This document shows, piece after piece, positions 1 through 8,746 of a stretch of DNA of 64,000 bases (position 1 is its first letter; the number at the start of each line of letters is the position of its first letter). The notes under the pieces are model-generated. The model made no database searches. It saw only the letters and a program-made list of their open reading frames with translations, and was not told the origin of the DNA. Position numbers and translations under genes: made by a program. The stretch is from the NCBI GenBank assembly GCA_040882255.1, contig JBBEBP010000017.1, positions 24,407-88,406 of the forward strand. Direction: 5' to 3'. Source of the DNA: PWQG01 sp040882255. Its GTDB lineage: Bacteria > Pseudomonadota > Gammaproteobacteria > Pseudomonadales > Pseudohongiellaceae.

Positions 1-1596
1 GGACGGGGACTGGGCCGAGACAAACAATCCCCGGCTGTTATAGGCAGCGTGCCAGAGGTCATCGATTTTCTCCGGGTCACTCGCATAGGGGTTCCCCCAG
101 TCGTCATCTTCTTCCAGTTCGGGGTCAGGCCAACCGTCGTTATTTGTATCTTCCAGTTCGCCCGATACCCCGAAGGCGACGCCGAAGGTCACCATGTGCT
201 GATGCCTGGCCTGGTCAAAGGTCGTGGTCGGCACCTGATCCGGCAGTGCGCTGAGATCGTTCTCATAGTAATACCGCGCCACGTCCGCCAGGGTCTGGCT
301 GACACCATCGCCATCAGCGTCACTGATCGAATCGGAAGGCGCATCCCCGCTCCAGTAACCATCCGTGAACAGGACACTGAAGTGCTGCTGACAGGCGGAA
401 ATGATCGGATCGTCATAGCCCAGCCCACCATCGTAATACTGACCGACACGCTCCAGCCCCTGCCGCAAAGGCGTGCCCAACGCCTGCCATTGATGCTCGC
501 GGAAAGCCTCGATCAGGTTGCTGTTGTGCGATGAGTACTCGTCTGTATTCGCATTCGGGACCGGTACAAACAACTCATCGTACTCATTGATCAGCCCCAG
601 ACCGAAGCGGTAGGACGGAGACGACGTGACCACCTGTGAAATAGCGTCACGTGTCACTGATGAACGCTTGCGGTGGTACTCGTACCAGTTGGCGATATTC
701 TGCCGGGTCTCGTCCAGCGTGCGCCCGTACGTATCCGTCTCACTGCCCGATACCGTACTGGTCTCGACAGTCGTACCAAAGCAGTCCGCAAAGGGCACAG
801 GGGCAGCGGCACTGGTTGTGCTGCAATCCTGGTCCAGTGCCTGTATGTCATCGGCTGACGCTGTGGTGAACGCCTCCACTGTCAGCTCCGTGCCGCCCAC
901 GGTGTGATGGATGCGTGAATCAAACAGGTCCACCCGGCCGTTGCCACCATCCGTGGCACTGGACGGTCCGCTGGGAATACTGCCGATATGGCCCTTGTCG
1001 TCCAGCGCCACGTCGTAGCGGAAGCCAGTCAAATTTCTTGTCAGGCTATACCCGTCCGTGCCCGGTTGTGGATTGCTGCGGGCTGCAGTGAAATCTGCAT
1101 CGGGCATACCGGGCCACGGTTCGTAATCCACCTCCGGGTTGTAGAACAGGAGATTAAAATCGGAGGACCGGATTCGCCAGTCCCGTTGTTCGGAATCCCC
1201 GTTTCTTTCCCGTTCCGGATAAAAACAGCTGTCGTATGCGTTATCGTCGTTCTGAAAATAGTAGACGAAAGAGCGACGTCCGGCACATTGCCCCGTGGAG
1301 GCAAATGACAGCCAGGTACCATCATCGTTGTTGGCAACACCCGCGTCTTCCCAGTAATTCAGGTAATAGGCGTGTTCCCCCACCATGATTTCCCAGTCCA
1401 TCGACCCCGAATCGTCCACCATGAAGAACACATTCGGATCCACGCTGACGCCGAGAAACAGCGGACCGTTGGCCAGATCGAGCGGGGCGGCCCGGGCGGT
1501 CGAGGCGCCCAGCACCAGCACCGCCAACAACCAATAACGTATTACCATCAATGTCTGACGGGTCAGGTCTGGTGCTGCATTGCTGTTCGCCATCAT
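1..1596 (-). CDS. pilY1: PilY1-like type IV pilus tip/adhesin protein, N-terminal 532 residues (runs off window edge)
   Basis: The reading frame is open from ATG at 1596 to base 1, so the C-terminal beta-propeller expected of PilY1 is outside the window. A GGAG ribosome site lies just upstream of the paired ATG ATG. Residues about 18-36 form a signal peptide ending ARA. A von Willebrand A-type region follows, with the MIDAS-like motif DDSGSM near residue 55, later FTDG, and Asp-rich stretches (SDADGDG, TNNDGWPD) that look like calcium-binding loops. PilY1 proteins act at the pilus tip with the minor pilins in pilus assembly, adhesion and surface sensing. It is the last visible gene of a fimT-pilV-pilW-pilX-pilY1 operon, in the order known from Pseudomonas. 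Identification is strong from context and the N-terminal domain. The function of the missing half cannot be assessed. Confidence 0.88.
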   Translation of the reverse strand, partial: MMANSNAAPDLTRQTLMVIRYWLLAVLVLGASTARAAPLDLANGPLFLGVSVDPNVFFMVDDSGSMDWEIMVGEHAYYLNYWEDAGVANNDDGTWLSFASTGQCAGRRSFVYYFQNDDNAYDSCFYPERERNGDSEQRDWRIRSSDFNLLFYNPEVDYEPWPGMPDADFTAARSNPQPGTDGYSLTRNLTGFRYDVALDDKGHIGSIPSGPSSATDGGNGRVDLFDSRIHHTVGGTELTVEAFTTASADDIQALDQDCSTTSAAAPVPFADCFGTTVETSTVSGSETDTYGRTLDETRQNIANWYEYHRKRSSVTRDAISQVVTSSPSYRFGLGLINEYDELFVPVPNANTDEYSSHNSNLIEAFREHQWQALGTPLRQGLERVGQYYDGGLGYDDPIISACQQHFSVLFTDGYWSGDAPSDSISDADGDGVSQTLADVARYYYENDLSALPDQVPTTTFDQARHQHMVTFGVAFGVSGELEDTNNDGWPDPELEEDDDWGNPYASDPEKIDDLWHAAYNSRGLFVSAQSPS

Positions 1597-1625
1597 GACA
1601 TGTCTCCTGCGGTTATCCGGCGTCA

Positions 1626-2192
1626 CTACTCGTAACTCCGGACATAGGTGGACTGCAGTTGCACAACCGACGAGGCATTCCGGCCAGTCCCCCGCGCCGT
1701 GATTCTGTGGAAGACCCGGCTGCGGTCCTGTGATCCGGTACCCAGTGCCACGGATTCACCTGACGTCGCCACCCGGTATTCCTCGATGACAAAACGCGGG
1801 TTCTCGGCCAGACCCGGGGCTCCGGGCGCCACCCGGGCGTTGTTCTGCCACCAGGAGGACGTGTTGCGGGAGGTTTCCCTCCACCAGGGAACAGAGTTGT
1901 CGGCATCCGGATCCATTGCCTCACGCACCCAGACGCCGGTCGAGCCGTCATCGCTGGCCGTTGGCCAGATCGCCTGTCCAGCCAGCCACTGCTCTCCCTC
2001 CGTCAAGGCGGACTCCGCTGCCTGAAAGGCTGCGCTGTAGTCCTGCATATTCCCGGCCATCCGCTCTTCCAGAATCGTCGACTCCATACTGCTGACTCCC
2101 ATCAACGTCAGCACCAGCAGAAAGACCAGACAGAAGATCAGCACCGCACCACGCTGCCGCCCCGGGTTGCCTGACATGACTACGCACTTCAT
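1626..2192 (-). CDS. pilX: Type IV pilus minor pilin PilX-like
   Basis: This 188-residue protein has one N-terminal hydrophobic helix (GAVLIFCLVFLLVLTLMGVS, about residues 15-34) after a short basic leader, then MESTILEERMAGN and FQAAESAL. That pattern is characteristic of PilX N-terminal domains. The rest is polar, as in PilX globular domains. The start ATG overlaps the pilW stop as ATGA, and a second Met at residue 6 could also serve. The gene lies between pilW and pilY1, the normal place for pilX. The family forms part of the pilus-tip priming complex with FimU/FimT, PilV and PilW. The usual Glu at +5 of the mature pilin is not evident, as in other PilX proteins. Confidence 0.85.
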   Translation of the reverse strand: MKCVVMSGNPGRQRGAVLIFCLVFLLVLTLMGVSSMESTILEERMAGNMQDYSAAFQAAESALTEGEQWLAGQAIWPTASDDGSTGVWVREAMDPDADNSVPWWRETSRNTSSWWQNNARVAPGAPGLAENPRFVIEEYRVATSGESVALGTGSQDRSRVFHRITARGTGRNASSVVQLQSTYVRSYE

Positions 2193-3364
2193 CGCCCCAC
2201 CGCCCGGTTTCGCAATGTAATGGTGGAAGTGAACACGCGCCGATAACGCTGATCCCCGGGCAGTGCCCCGTTCCCGGCCGCCCCGTCGTAGACCACACCA
2301 TTGAACCGGTAGGGCTGCGACGCAGCAGCCAGATTATCTTCAATGGACTGCACGAGCACGCTGATCCGCACCGAGATGACCCGGCCCCAATCCGGGACCT
2401 GGTCTGCCGTCACCCAGGCATCGACGCTCTGCCGGCTGTCGTTGTCGGTATTCAGACCGTACAGGATCTGGATACTCTCAATGCCTTCCACGAGCTCCTC
2501 CGGAGTACCCAGACCGGCCTGGTCATTGAGTTGACGCCGGAAGAGCGCAGGCGGATTGCTCGCATCCCCGCCGCGTTTGCCGACATAGAACATCGTCCCC
2601 TGCAGCTTGACCAGCTGTCCGCCCGCAGTAGAACCCAATCCCTGCGACACATCATTGCCGGGTTCACAGCCGGCCGACAACACGGAGTTGATGCTCGCTC
2701 CACCCTGGATTTCCTGCACATTACAGGCCTGCGCCCAGTCTGCTCTTTCGCAGTCACTGAGCAGCAGAATATCGCCATCCTGCAGATCGGTGATGGTGGA
2801 ATTCACCACCGTCGCCGCGCCGCCCGAAACACTGTTTATCGTCGCGCCGCCACCGGATGTATTCCAGGCCCTGACAATGTCACTGCCCGGCATGGCATCC
2901 ATGGTGTCCAGCACATTGCCACCGGAGCTTGACCAGTTCCCGGAAGTGGTGCTTTCCAGCCCCCTGTTATCTGTGCTATTGAAAATGTCACCTGGCGCCG
3001 TTCCATTGCCGTGATCCGATTCCCAACCTTGTATTCCCATGTCCGGCTGAAACGAGGAAGGAACCTCATCCGAATTCAGGGTGTTATTGATATTCTCCGG
3101 CTCAATCGCGCTCAGGCATCCGAGGTAGCCAGCCATCCTAAGTTCCCGGGAAAGAAAGTGAATGGCGAAACGGCCATTCTCCTGCATACGCATATGCGCT
3201 TCCTGATCGCGTTGCGTCTGATTGTTACCGACGTAGACCTGGCTTACGCCTGCCGCCAGTGTGAGTCCCAGCACCATGGCAATCAGAAGCTCTACCAGGC
3301 TCAGCCCGGCGCAGCCTCGTCCCATCTTCAGTGTCTGCGATTGCATGTTCCGTATCCCCGTCAT
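2189..3364 (-). CDS. pilW: Type IV pilus minor pilin PilW-like
   Basis: The 391-residue protein carries a class III prepilin signal: a basic leader ending RGCAG, then LSLVELLIAMVLGLTLAAGV with Glu at +5, so PilD would cut after the Gly. The phrase MQENGRFAIHFLSRELRMAGY soon after is typical of PilW. I chose the ATG at 3364 because it overlaps the pilV stop as ATGA. A Met 19 codons upstream lies inside pilV and would give an unusually long leader. PilW is a minor pilin needed to initiate pilus assembly with FimT/FimU, PilV, PilX and PilY1, all present here in order. The C-terminal globular part (Ser/Gly/Asn-rich) is poorly conserved in this family. Confidence 0.88.
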   Translation of the reverse strand: MTGIRNMQSQTLKMGRGCAGLSLVELLIAMVLGLTLAAGVSQVYVGNNQTQRDQEAHMRMQENGRFAIHFLSRELRMAGYLGCLSAIEPENINNTLNSDEVPSSFQPDMGIQGWESDHGNGTAPGDIFNSTDNRGLESTTSGNWSSSGGNVLDTMDAMPGSDIVRAWNTSGGGATINSVSGGAATVVNSTITDLQDGDILLLSDCERADWAQACNVQEIQGGASINSVLSAGCEPGNDVSQGLGSTAGGQLVKLQGTMFYVGKRGGDASNPPALFRRQLNDQAGLGTPEELVEGIESIQILYGLNTDNDSRQSVDAWVTADQVPDWGRVISVRISVLVQSIEDNLAAASQPYRFNGVVYDGAAGNGALPGDQRYRRVFTSTITLRNRAVGR

Positions 3365-3879
3365 GGCTGGAATGTTGCCACAAGCCGCTGGCCGGCCGTG
3401 CCGTCCCGGTCGCCATCCCACCAGACCTTGACGGCCAGCAGGTCACCGCTGCCGTCACAGGCCGGAGAAGCCACCGTCCCGTCGTCCGGCGTTGAATCCG
3501 TGCAGATCCGCCCGCTGCCGGAGGGTAAGGCGATGGCCAGATCCGCTTGCCAGTCGGCCACGTCATGCAGTGCCATGGCATTGCCGGAACAACCGCTGGT
3601 TGTCAGACAGGCAGCCGTCAGGGTACCGGAGGCAGCCATGTACCCTCCGCTGTCGACTCCCTGCGGGTTGGCTCTCATCCGTTCGACCATGTCCTCGGCA
3701 AAAACCATCGCCTGGGTCCGCAGATAGGCGTTCTGGGTATTGCGCAGGCTGGTGGTCTGCAGGCCCACCATACCCAACAGGCCGATCGACAGGATCAACA
3801 GGGCCACCAGCACCTCGATCAGGGAGGCGCCTGCCTGCTGCCGATACTGTCCTTGCGTCAAACGTCTCACGAGCCACAC
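3361..3879 (-). CDS. pilV: Type IV pilus minor pilin PilV-like
   Basis: This 172-residue prepilin has the cleavage motif QQAG followed by ASLIEVLVALLILSIGLLGM and the phrase LQTTSLRNTQNAYLRTQA, strongly characteristic of PilV. The Glu at +5 of the mature protein is present. A later segment, AEDMVERMRANPQG, is also typical. The start overlaps the end of fimT by 13 bases and the stop overlaps pilW by 4, so translation is probably coupled along the operon. PilV is an inner-membrane minor pilin that joins the initiation complex at the pilus tip. Confidence 0.9.
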   Translation of the reverse strand: MWLVRRLTQGQYRQQAGASLIEVLVALLILSIGLLGMVGLQTTSLRNTQNAYLRTQAMVFAEDMVERMRANPQGVDSGGYMAASGTLTAACLTTSGCSGNAMALHDVADWQADLAIALPSGSGRICTDSTPDDGTVASPACDGSGDLLAVKVWWDGDRDGTAGQRLVATFQP

Positions 3880-4394
3880 CCCAGGCCATCCCGTACCCTG
3901 GACGCGCGCCCGGTTGGAGAGATGGCGATACCCTGCGCATTGTCGGCGTCATTGTCCGCCGGACAGACCACGAACTGCCGTGAAGCATCCGTACTTCTGC
4001 TGAACCCCATGCCGTCGTAGGCCAACACATCGTCACCGGCGTCGAAAGTGACCGTACTGCCACTGCCGGGACCTTCGTACACCCGCAGTACTTCGTCCGC
4101 GCCACCATTACCGTCCGCCATCACCAACCAGCCGTCACTCCAGCTGTCGGCGTCACAACTGCTGCCATTGCTACTGGCGCAGAGTGTCACCGGGATGTTA
4201 CGGCGTATGGCCTCGCTGCGGGTATAGTTGATGGCGGTGAGCAGCGTCCGGGTCTGGCTGTTGACCACGGTCCGGCTGATGACATTCTGGAACGCGGGCG
4301 CGCTGACCGCCAGCAGAATACCGGCAATGGTGGCCACGATCATCAGTTCAATGATCGTGAATCCGGCCTGTTGCGTGATGCTGCCGCTATTCAT
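3867..4394 (-). CDS. fimT: GspH/FimT-family pseudopilin (first gene of minor pilin operon)
   Basis: The protein of about 175 residues has a short leader, MNSGSITQQAG, and the mature N-terminus FTIIELMIVATIAGILLAVS with Glu at +5, a classic type IV prepilin processing site. The phrase RTLLTAINYTRSEAIRRNIPVTLC is diagnostic of the GspH/FimT family. I chose the ATG at 4394, which has AGAGACGG just upstream. A TTG nine codons further up (4421) is possible but less likely. It heads the minor pilin operon, in the place FimU or FimT holds in Pseudomonas. The sequence cannot separate FimT from FimU. Confidence 0.85.
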   Translation of the reverse strand: MNSGSITQQAGFTIIELMIVATIAGILLAVSAPAFQNVISRTVVNSQTRTLLTAINYTRSEAIRRNIPVTLCASSNGSSCDADSWSDGWLVMADGNGGADEVLRVYEGPGSGSTVTFDAGDDVLAYDGMGFSRSTDASRQFVVCPADNDADNAQGIAISPTGRASRVRDGLGCGS

Positions 4395-4597
4395 CCGTCT
4401 CTGTACCCCGACACCCCGCAATCAGGTCGTGACGCGTGAGTGTCCCGCAATCTGCCTGTTTTTTGACGCTTCCCTGTCATGGTAACACCCGAGCTGTCCC
4501 GCAGGGCGTGTTTGCCGAGCATACCGCCGTATACCCGGTAAAAGCTGTGATGAAGTTGGAAAATGCAGCGAAATGGCTGTGAACAGTATCACAGGAC

Positions 4598-4626
4598 TGG
4601 AGCCCGGCTTCCGCTTTTTCTATAAT
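4598..4626 (+). promoter_or_regulatory. Candidate sigma-70 promoter for the TauE/SafE permease gene
   Basis: A perfect TATAAT (4621-4626) lies 53 bases upstream of the permease ATG. The hexamer 17 bases before it is only TGGAGC, so the -35 is poor. The rest of the divergent intergenic region (4395-4679) holds no gene I can support. A small CGCC-TTTT-GGCG hairpin follows the -10 hexamer. Confidence 0.35.
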
Positions 4627-4679
4627 GTCGCCTTTTGGCGGCATCCCGCTTCCGGAACGCCCCATAGCAAGGCGACATC

Positions 4680-5438
4680 ATGCTCTACGACCCCCTGTTA
4701 CTGGTTGGTCTGGCCGCCATCGGTTTCGTGGCCGGCTGGATCAATACACTGGCCGGCGGCGGTTCCAACCTGACCCTGCCCATGCTGATGCTGCTCGGCC
4801 TGCCGCCGGATGTGGCCAACGGCACCAACCGCGTCGCCGTGTTCCTGCAATGCATGGTGGGCGTTCGCGGCTTCAACCACTACGGCAAACTGGATACCGG
4901 CGCCATTCTGCCAATCCTGGTCCCCACACTGCTGGGGGGAGCAATCGGCGCGCTCGTCGCTGCACTGCTGCCCAACGTGACGCTGAAACCACTGTTGCTG
5001 GGCACTGTCATCACCATGTCTGTGATCATACTGATCCGGCCGGGCTTCATCACACCGCCGCCCGGAACCCCCGTCGTATCAGTCAGTGATAGCCGCATGG
5101 GCTGGTGGATGCTGTTTCTTGCCGGCATCTACGGGGGGTTTGTCCAGGCCAGCGTGGGTTTCATTCTGTTGGCCGCTCTTGCCGGCGTGTTGCGCTACGA
5201 CCTGGTGCGCGCCAATGCACTGAAGTTGACCTGCACGCTGGCCTTCACTGCCGTTTCCCTGGTTATTTTCATCGCTTTCGGCCAGGTGGCCTGGGTGCCG
5301 GGTCTGGTGCTGGCCATCGGCACCATGGGCGGCGCCTACCTGAGTGTGCGTTTTGCCATTGAAGTGAGCCAGACCACCATCAAGTGGTTCCTGTTCCTGA
5401 TGACAATCTGTGCCAGCGTCGCCGCCATGGTGTTTTGA
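4680..5438 (+). CDS. TauE/SafE (TSUP) family membrane permease
   Basis: The 252-residue protein is almost wholly hydrophobic, with about eight membrane segments. It has the family hallmark near the N-terminus, AGWINTLAGGGSNLTLPMLM, followed by GLPPDVANGTNR, and a second-half repeat, GIYGGFVQASVGFILL. TSUP proteins move small anions such as sulfite, sulfonates or organosulfur acids across the inner membrane, and substrate cannot be read from sequence. AAGG lies 7 bases before the ATG. The gene stands alone, convergent with the sensor kinase gene and divergent from the pilus operon, so context gives no substrate hint. Confidence 0.88.
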   Translation: MLYDPLLLVGLAAIGFVAGWINTLAGGGSNLTLPMLMLLGLPPDVANGTNRVAVFLQCMVGVRGFNHYGKLDTGAILPILVPTLLGGAIGALVAALLPNVTLKPLLLGTVITMSVIILIRPGFITPPPGTPVVSVSDSRMGWWMLFLAGIYGGFVQASVGFILLAALAGVLRYDLVRANALKLTCTLAFTAVSLVIFIAFGQVAWVPGLVLAIGTMGGAYLSVRFAIEVSQTTIKWFLFLMTICASVAAMVF

Positions 5439-5468
5439 GCTGACACTCAGCGACTTTCCTATCCCGGG

Positions 5469-6881
5469 TCATGCCGCAGAGCCCGCACTGGCGAACACCA
5501 GTTCTATGCGAGCGCCACCCAGTTCACTGTCATCCACGTCGATCTGTCCCCCGTAACTGGCGACGATATCTGCCACCACGGCCAGTCCGATGCCCTGTCC
5601 CCTGGGCAGCGTATCCAGCCGGGCGCCTCGGCTCAGGACCCGGTTGCGGTTTCCGGTCGGGATGCCGGGGCCGTTGTCCTCTATCACGATGCACAGCGGA
5701 TGCCCGGGCGAGTCGCTCCGCCTGGCCGTCACATGGACCTCGCCGGCCCCGTACTTGCAGGCGTTGTCCATGACATTGCCCACCACTTCCATCAGATCCC
5801 GCTCGTCTCCCGGAAAGCGCACCTCGTGATCCAGTGAACACTGGATACGGACACCCTGCCCGGCGTAGACTTTCTCCAGTGCCGAGGTGACACGTCTCAC
5901 CACGTCCGATACATTCACGCGGCGGGCCAACAGGGCCGTTCCCTGTTCACTGCGCACGGCCCGCTGCAGCTGGTAGCGTACGATCTGGTTCATGCGCTCC
6001 ACCTGCTCGTCCATGGACATCAGCTGCTCCTGCGTGGCGACGCCGTCCTCTCCGTCCTGCTGCAACTGATCCAGGCCCGCACGCAGCACGGCCAGGGGCG
6101 TCTTCAGACTGTGCGCGAGATCGCCCAGTGTCGTGCGATAACGGGCCTGCTGCTTGCGTTCGGCGCTGATCAGCACATTGAAATTATCGGTCACCGCTTC
6201 CAGTTCCTGAGGATAGTCGCCGGACAGCGCCTCGCTGTCACCGCTCTCGATTCCCTTGATATCCCACGCCAGGCGGCGCAGCGGCGCCAGTCCCCAGCGC
6301 AGCAGCAGCAGTTGAGCCACCAGCAGCACCAGCGCCGCCCCACCCAGCCATGACCACAGACTGGCCCGGAAGCTGTTTACTTCAGCCAGGTAGGTGTCCG
6401 TGGACTCGAACACGGAGAACACGAACGGCGTGCTGCGGTTCTCCCACATCACCGTGTAATGGGACACGAAGAACGGCTGCCCGTCATCCAGGGTCAATTG
6501 CCGGAAGCGGAATTCACCGCGTTGCAGGTCGTCGGGCACCACATCTGCCGGCAGGCGTTGATCCAGCGCGGACGCTGTTCTCAACACCTCACCGTCGCGA
6601 TCAGTCACCAGGCCGTACAATCCGGAATTCAGTTGCGCAAAGCGCGGCTCGCGAATACCGGCACCCAGATAAAAACGGCCTTGCTCTTCCTCAAAGGCGG
6701 CCAGCAACACGTAGATCTGCACCTGCAACTGTTCCGCTACGCCGGCTTCCACGCTATCACGGAACGCGCGATCAAGGACCACTCCCGTCAGCCCGAGAAA
6801 CAGGGCCAGGGTCAGCGTGAAGGCCAGCAGAAAACGGTGCTGCAGGGAATAGCGGCGGGATACACGGACCGGACCCGACAT
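5469..6881 (-). CDS. phoQ: PhoQ-like sensor histidine kinase
   Basis: This 470-residue inner-membrane kinase has a TM helix at about 17-38, a periplasmic sensor region to about 175, a second TM at about 177-194, a HAMP-like linker, and a dimerisation/phosphoacceptor box GDLAHSLKTPLAVLRA with His257. The N box is GNVMDNACKYG (Asn373). DNGPGIP and GQGIGLAVV form the ATP lid. The HSLKTPLAVL form of the H box is typical of PhoQ-type kinases. I placed the start at 6881, four bases after the regulator stop. An upstream in-frame Met would overlap the regulator. It is cotranscribed with the response regulator and two small envelope genes. The PhoQ label is by family resemblance, so the signal sensed (divalent cations or otherwise) is not established. 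Confidence 0.85.
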   Translation of the reverse strand: MSGPVRVSRRYSLQHRFLLAFTLTLALFLGLTGVVLDRAFRDSVEAGVAEQLQVQIYVLLAAFEEEQGRFYLGAGIREPRFAQLNSGLYGLVTDRDGEVLRTASALDQRLPADVVPDDLQRGEFRFRQLTLDDGQPFFVSHYTVMWENRSTPFVFSVFESTDTYLAEVNSFRASLWSWLGGAALVLLVAQLLLLRWGLAPLRRLAWDIKGIESGDSEALSGDYPQELEAVTDNFNVLISAERKQQARYRTTLGDLAHSLKTPLAVLRAGLDQLQQDGEDGVATQEQLMSMDEQVERMNQIVRYQLQRAVRSEQGTALLARRVNVSDVVRRVTSALEKVYAGQGVRIQCSLDHEVRFPGDERDLMEVVGNVMDNACKYGAGEVHVTARRSDSPGHPLCIVIEDNGPGIPTGNRNRVLSRGARLDTLPRGQGIGLAVVADIVASYGGQIDVDDSELGGARIELVFASAGSAA

Positions 6882-6885
6882 GGGC

Positions 6886-7560
6886 TCAGCCCACCCGCCG
6901 CAGACGATAGCCCTGCCCACGAACAGTCTCGATCGGCTTCAACTGCTGATCCGGATCCAGTTTCTGGCGGAGCCGGCGCACAAACACTTCCAGCACGTTG
7001 CTGTCGCGATCGTGATCCTGCGCGTACAGGTGTTCGGTCAGTTCGGCCTTGGAGACCACCTGGTCAGGATGCATCATCAGATACTCCAGGACCCGGTATT
7101 CATAGGCTGTCAGTTCCACCAGCTCGTCGTGGACAGTCAGGCGCTTGCGGCCGGTATCCAGGCTCAATGGCCCGATCTCTATCCTGGGACTCGAAAAGCC
7201 GGCGGCCCGGCGCAGCAGCGCATTGAGCCTCGCCACGATTTCCGGCAGGTGAAAAGGCTTCACCACGTAGTCATCGGCACCGGCATCCAGACCGCCCACC
7301 TTGTCCTGCCAGTCATCACGGGCCGTCAGAATCAGTATGGGGACGTTCACTCCGCCTTCGCGGATGCGCCGGATCAAGGTCAGCCCGTCCATTTCAGGCA
7401 GTCCCAGATCGATGATCGCAGCGTCGTACTCGAATTCGGTGGCGTGATACAGACCCGTCCGGCCGTCGGCGGCATCGTCCACGATGTAGCCTTCGCGGAT
7501 CAGCCCCTGCACCAGACTCTGGCGCAGCAGCTCCTCATCCTCTACAACCAGCAGACGCAT
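6886..7560 (-). CDS. phoP: PhoP-like OmpR-family response regulator
   Basis: The 224-residue protein has a receiver domain with acidic residues at 7-9 (VVEDEE), phosphoacceptor Asp51 (IIDLGLPEMDG), conserved Thr in LILTARDD and Lys in DDYVVKPF. A winged-helix DNA-binding domain follows, with ELTAYEYRVLEYLM, NVLEVFVRRLRQKL and TVRGQGYRL, all typical of the PhoP/QseB branch. It sits four bases upstream of its partner kinase and 27 bases downstream of a PepSY-domain gene. It probably controls its own operon, but I see no clear direct-repeat operator. Confidence 0.9.
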   Translation of the reverse strand: MRLLVVEDEELLRQSLVQGLIREGYIVDDAADGRTGLYHATEFEYDAAIIDLGLPEMDGLTLIRRIREGGVNVPILILTARDDWQDKVGGLDAGADDYVVKPFHLPEIVARLNALLRRAAGFSSPRIEIGPLSLDTGRKRLTVHDELVELTAYEYRVLEYLMMHPDQVVSKAELTEHLYAQDHDRDSNVLEVFVRRLRQKLDPDQQLKPIETVRGQGYRLRRVG

Positions 7561-7587
7561 GATGGACGACCTCCCTGCAGTCTCCGG

Positions 7588-7941
7588 CTACTCGCGGCTG
7601 ACACGCCCGGTTGCCTGGTCCACGTAGACAGTGAAAACGTTTCCCTCGTTATCAAGCCGCACCCGGTAACGCGCGCGCTCCCCGTCAGTGACCTCGGAAA
7701 TACTGATCACTTCACCGGGAAACCGGTGTCGCACCCGATCCAGGGCCTGCTTCCGGGTGACCGGCCCGGGCTCTTCTGCCTCCAGGATGGCCGTATCGGT
7801 TTCCGGTCCGTCCGCCGGCTGGGCCCGGACTACACCAGACCCGGCAAGCGCGGCCAGCACCAGCAGGATCACCATGGCACCCGCCAGAGAAATGCCGCCC
7901 GGCCAGAGTAGTCCGAGCCACCTCTTCACTGCTGCGTTCAA
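7588..7941 (-). CDS. Small membrane-anchored PepSY-domain protein
   Basis: This 117-residue protein has one N-terminal TM or uncleaved signal (GAMVILLVLAALAGSGVV, about 21-38). One PepSY domain follows, in which TRKQALDRVRHRFPGEVISISE and YRVRLDNEGNVFTVYVDQATGRV match the fold. The start is TTG at 7941 behind GGAG. Small PepSY proteins are common next to PhoPQ-type systems and are thought to modulate envelope proteases or the sensor. Here the gene lies directly upstream of the regulator in the same operon, which supports an accessory sensing role by inference only. Confidence 0.8.
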   Translation of the reverse strand: MNAAVKRWLGLLWPGGISLAGAMVILLVLAALAGSGVVRAQPADGPETDTAILEAEEPGPVTRKQALDRVRHRFPGEVISISEVTDGERARYRVRLDNEGNVFTVYVDQATGRVSRE

Positions 7942-7963
7942 GTCCGCTCTCCACTGTCAGGGG

Positions 7964-8509
7964 TCAGAGTACCGGCTCGACGTGTACCCTGACCCGGATC
8001 CGTTCGCCCGGATCGCGGTCGGTTCTCACCGAGTACTCACGGCCCTCATAACGATACCGCACGTCGTAGCCCACCAGCCGCTCCTCGTGAACGTACTCAT
8101 CCACTGTCTCGCAGTGACGCACTGTCCGATAGCGGGGGCGGTCGGAACGGCTGTTGGCGGACACTATATCACGACCGACAGAGTGCCCCAACACAGCCCC
8201 GACGACCGCCCCCACGCGCCTGCTGGATTTGTTCGTGCCCACGGCATTGCCAATGGCACCCCCCACCACGGCGCTGACCAGTGCCGGGGTATCACTGCCG
8301 TTTCCACGGCCATTAGCCGCTGTCCGCACGCGCTCGTTCCAGCATTGCTCGCGGGGCTGACTGACACTCACCTGACGGTATACCGGGCGGGATTCAATGA
8401 CTCGCGCGTACTCATGGGACGCCTCACCGTACCGATCATTGCCGGCCATGGCCGGCGCGGCCATGCAGGCCAGGCTGATCCATACCAGGGATAACAGTTG
8501 CTTTTTCAT
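7964..8509 (-). CDS. Glycine-zipper 2TM-domain envelope protein
   Basis: The 181-residue protein starts with a signal peptide (MKKQLLSLVWISLACMAAPAMAG). It contains a glycine-zipper stretch, VVGGAIGNAVGTNKSSRRVG followed by AVVGAVLGHSVG, the Rick_17kDa/glycine zipper 2TM signature of small outer-membrane or periplasmic proteins. The C-terminal half is Arg/Tyr-rich and ends in a conserved-looking VGYDVRYRYEGREY segment. ATG at 8509 is preceded by AGGAG. It is the first gene of the PepSY-regulator-kinase operon, suggesting an envelope-stress or integrity role. No enzymatic motif is visible. Confidence 0.8.
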   Translation of the reverse strand: MKKQLLSLVWISLACMAAPAMAGNDRYGEASHEYARVIESRPVYRQVSVSQPREQCWNERVRTAANGRGNGSDTPALVSAVVGGAIGNAVGTNKSSRRVGAVVGAVLGHSVGRDIVSANSRSDRPRYRTVRHCETVDEYVHEERLVGYDVRYRYEGREYSVRTDRDPGERIRVRVHVEPVL

Positions 8510-8746
8510 GACGGATTCTCCTGTCTGTTCCAAACCGTTCATCTGCTGGCAACAATGATTGCCCGCATCCGCAACGTAGCAGTCGTTGGCTGAACCGGAC
8601 CTGAAGGAACGCGCCGGAGACGGGAGTAACGCGGTCTATTGAACCGGAGCCCATAACCGGTAAAATCGTTGACATCAGACTGCCATCCGCGAACTGACAG
8701 TTTGTTGACAATAACCACAATAATCAAGCAAAAACAGAGAGTTATC

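Noticed and set aside
8669..8710. Two TTGACA hexamers upstream of the membrane cold-shock gene (8669 and 8705)
   Set aside because: Neither has a credible -10 hexamer at 16-18 bases, so I do not call a promoter.
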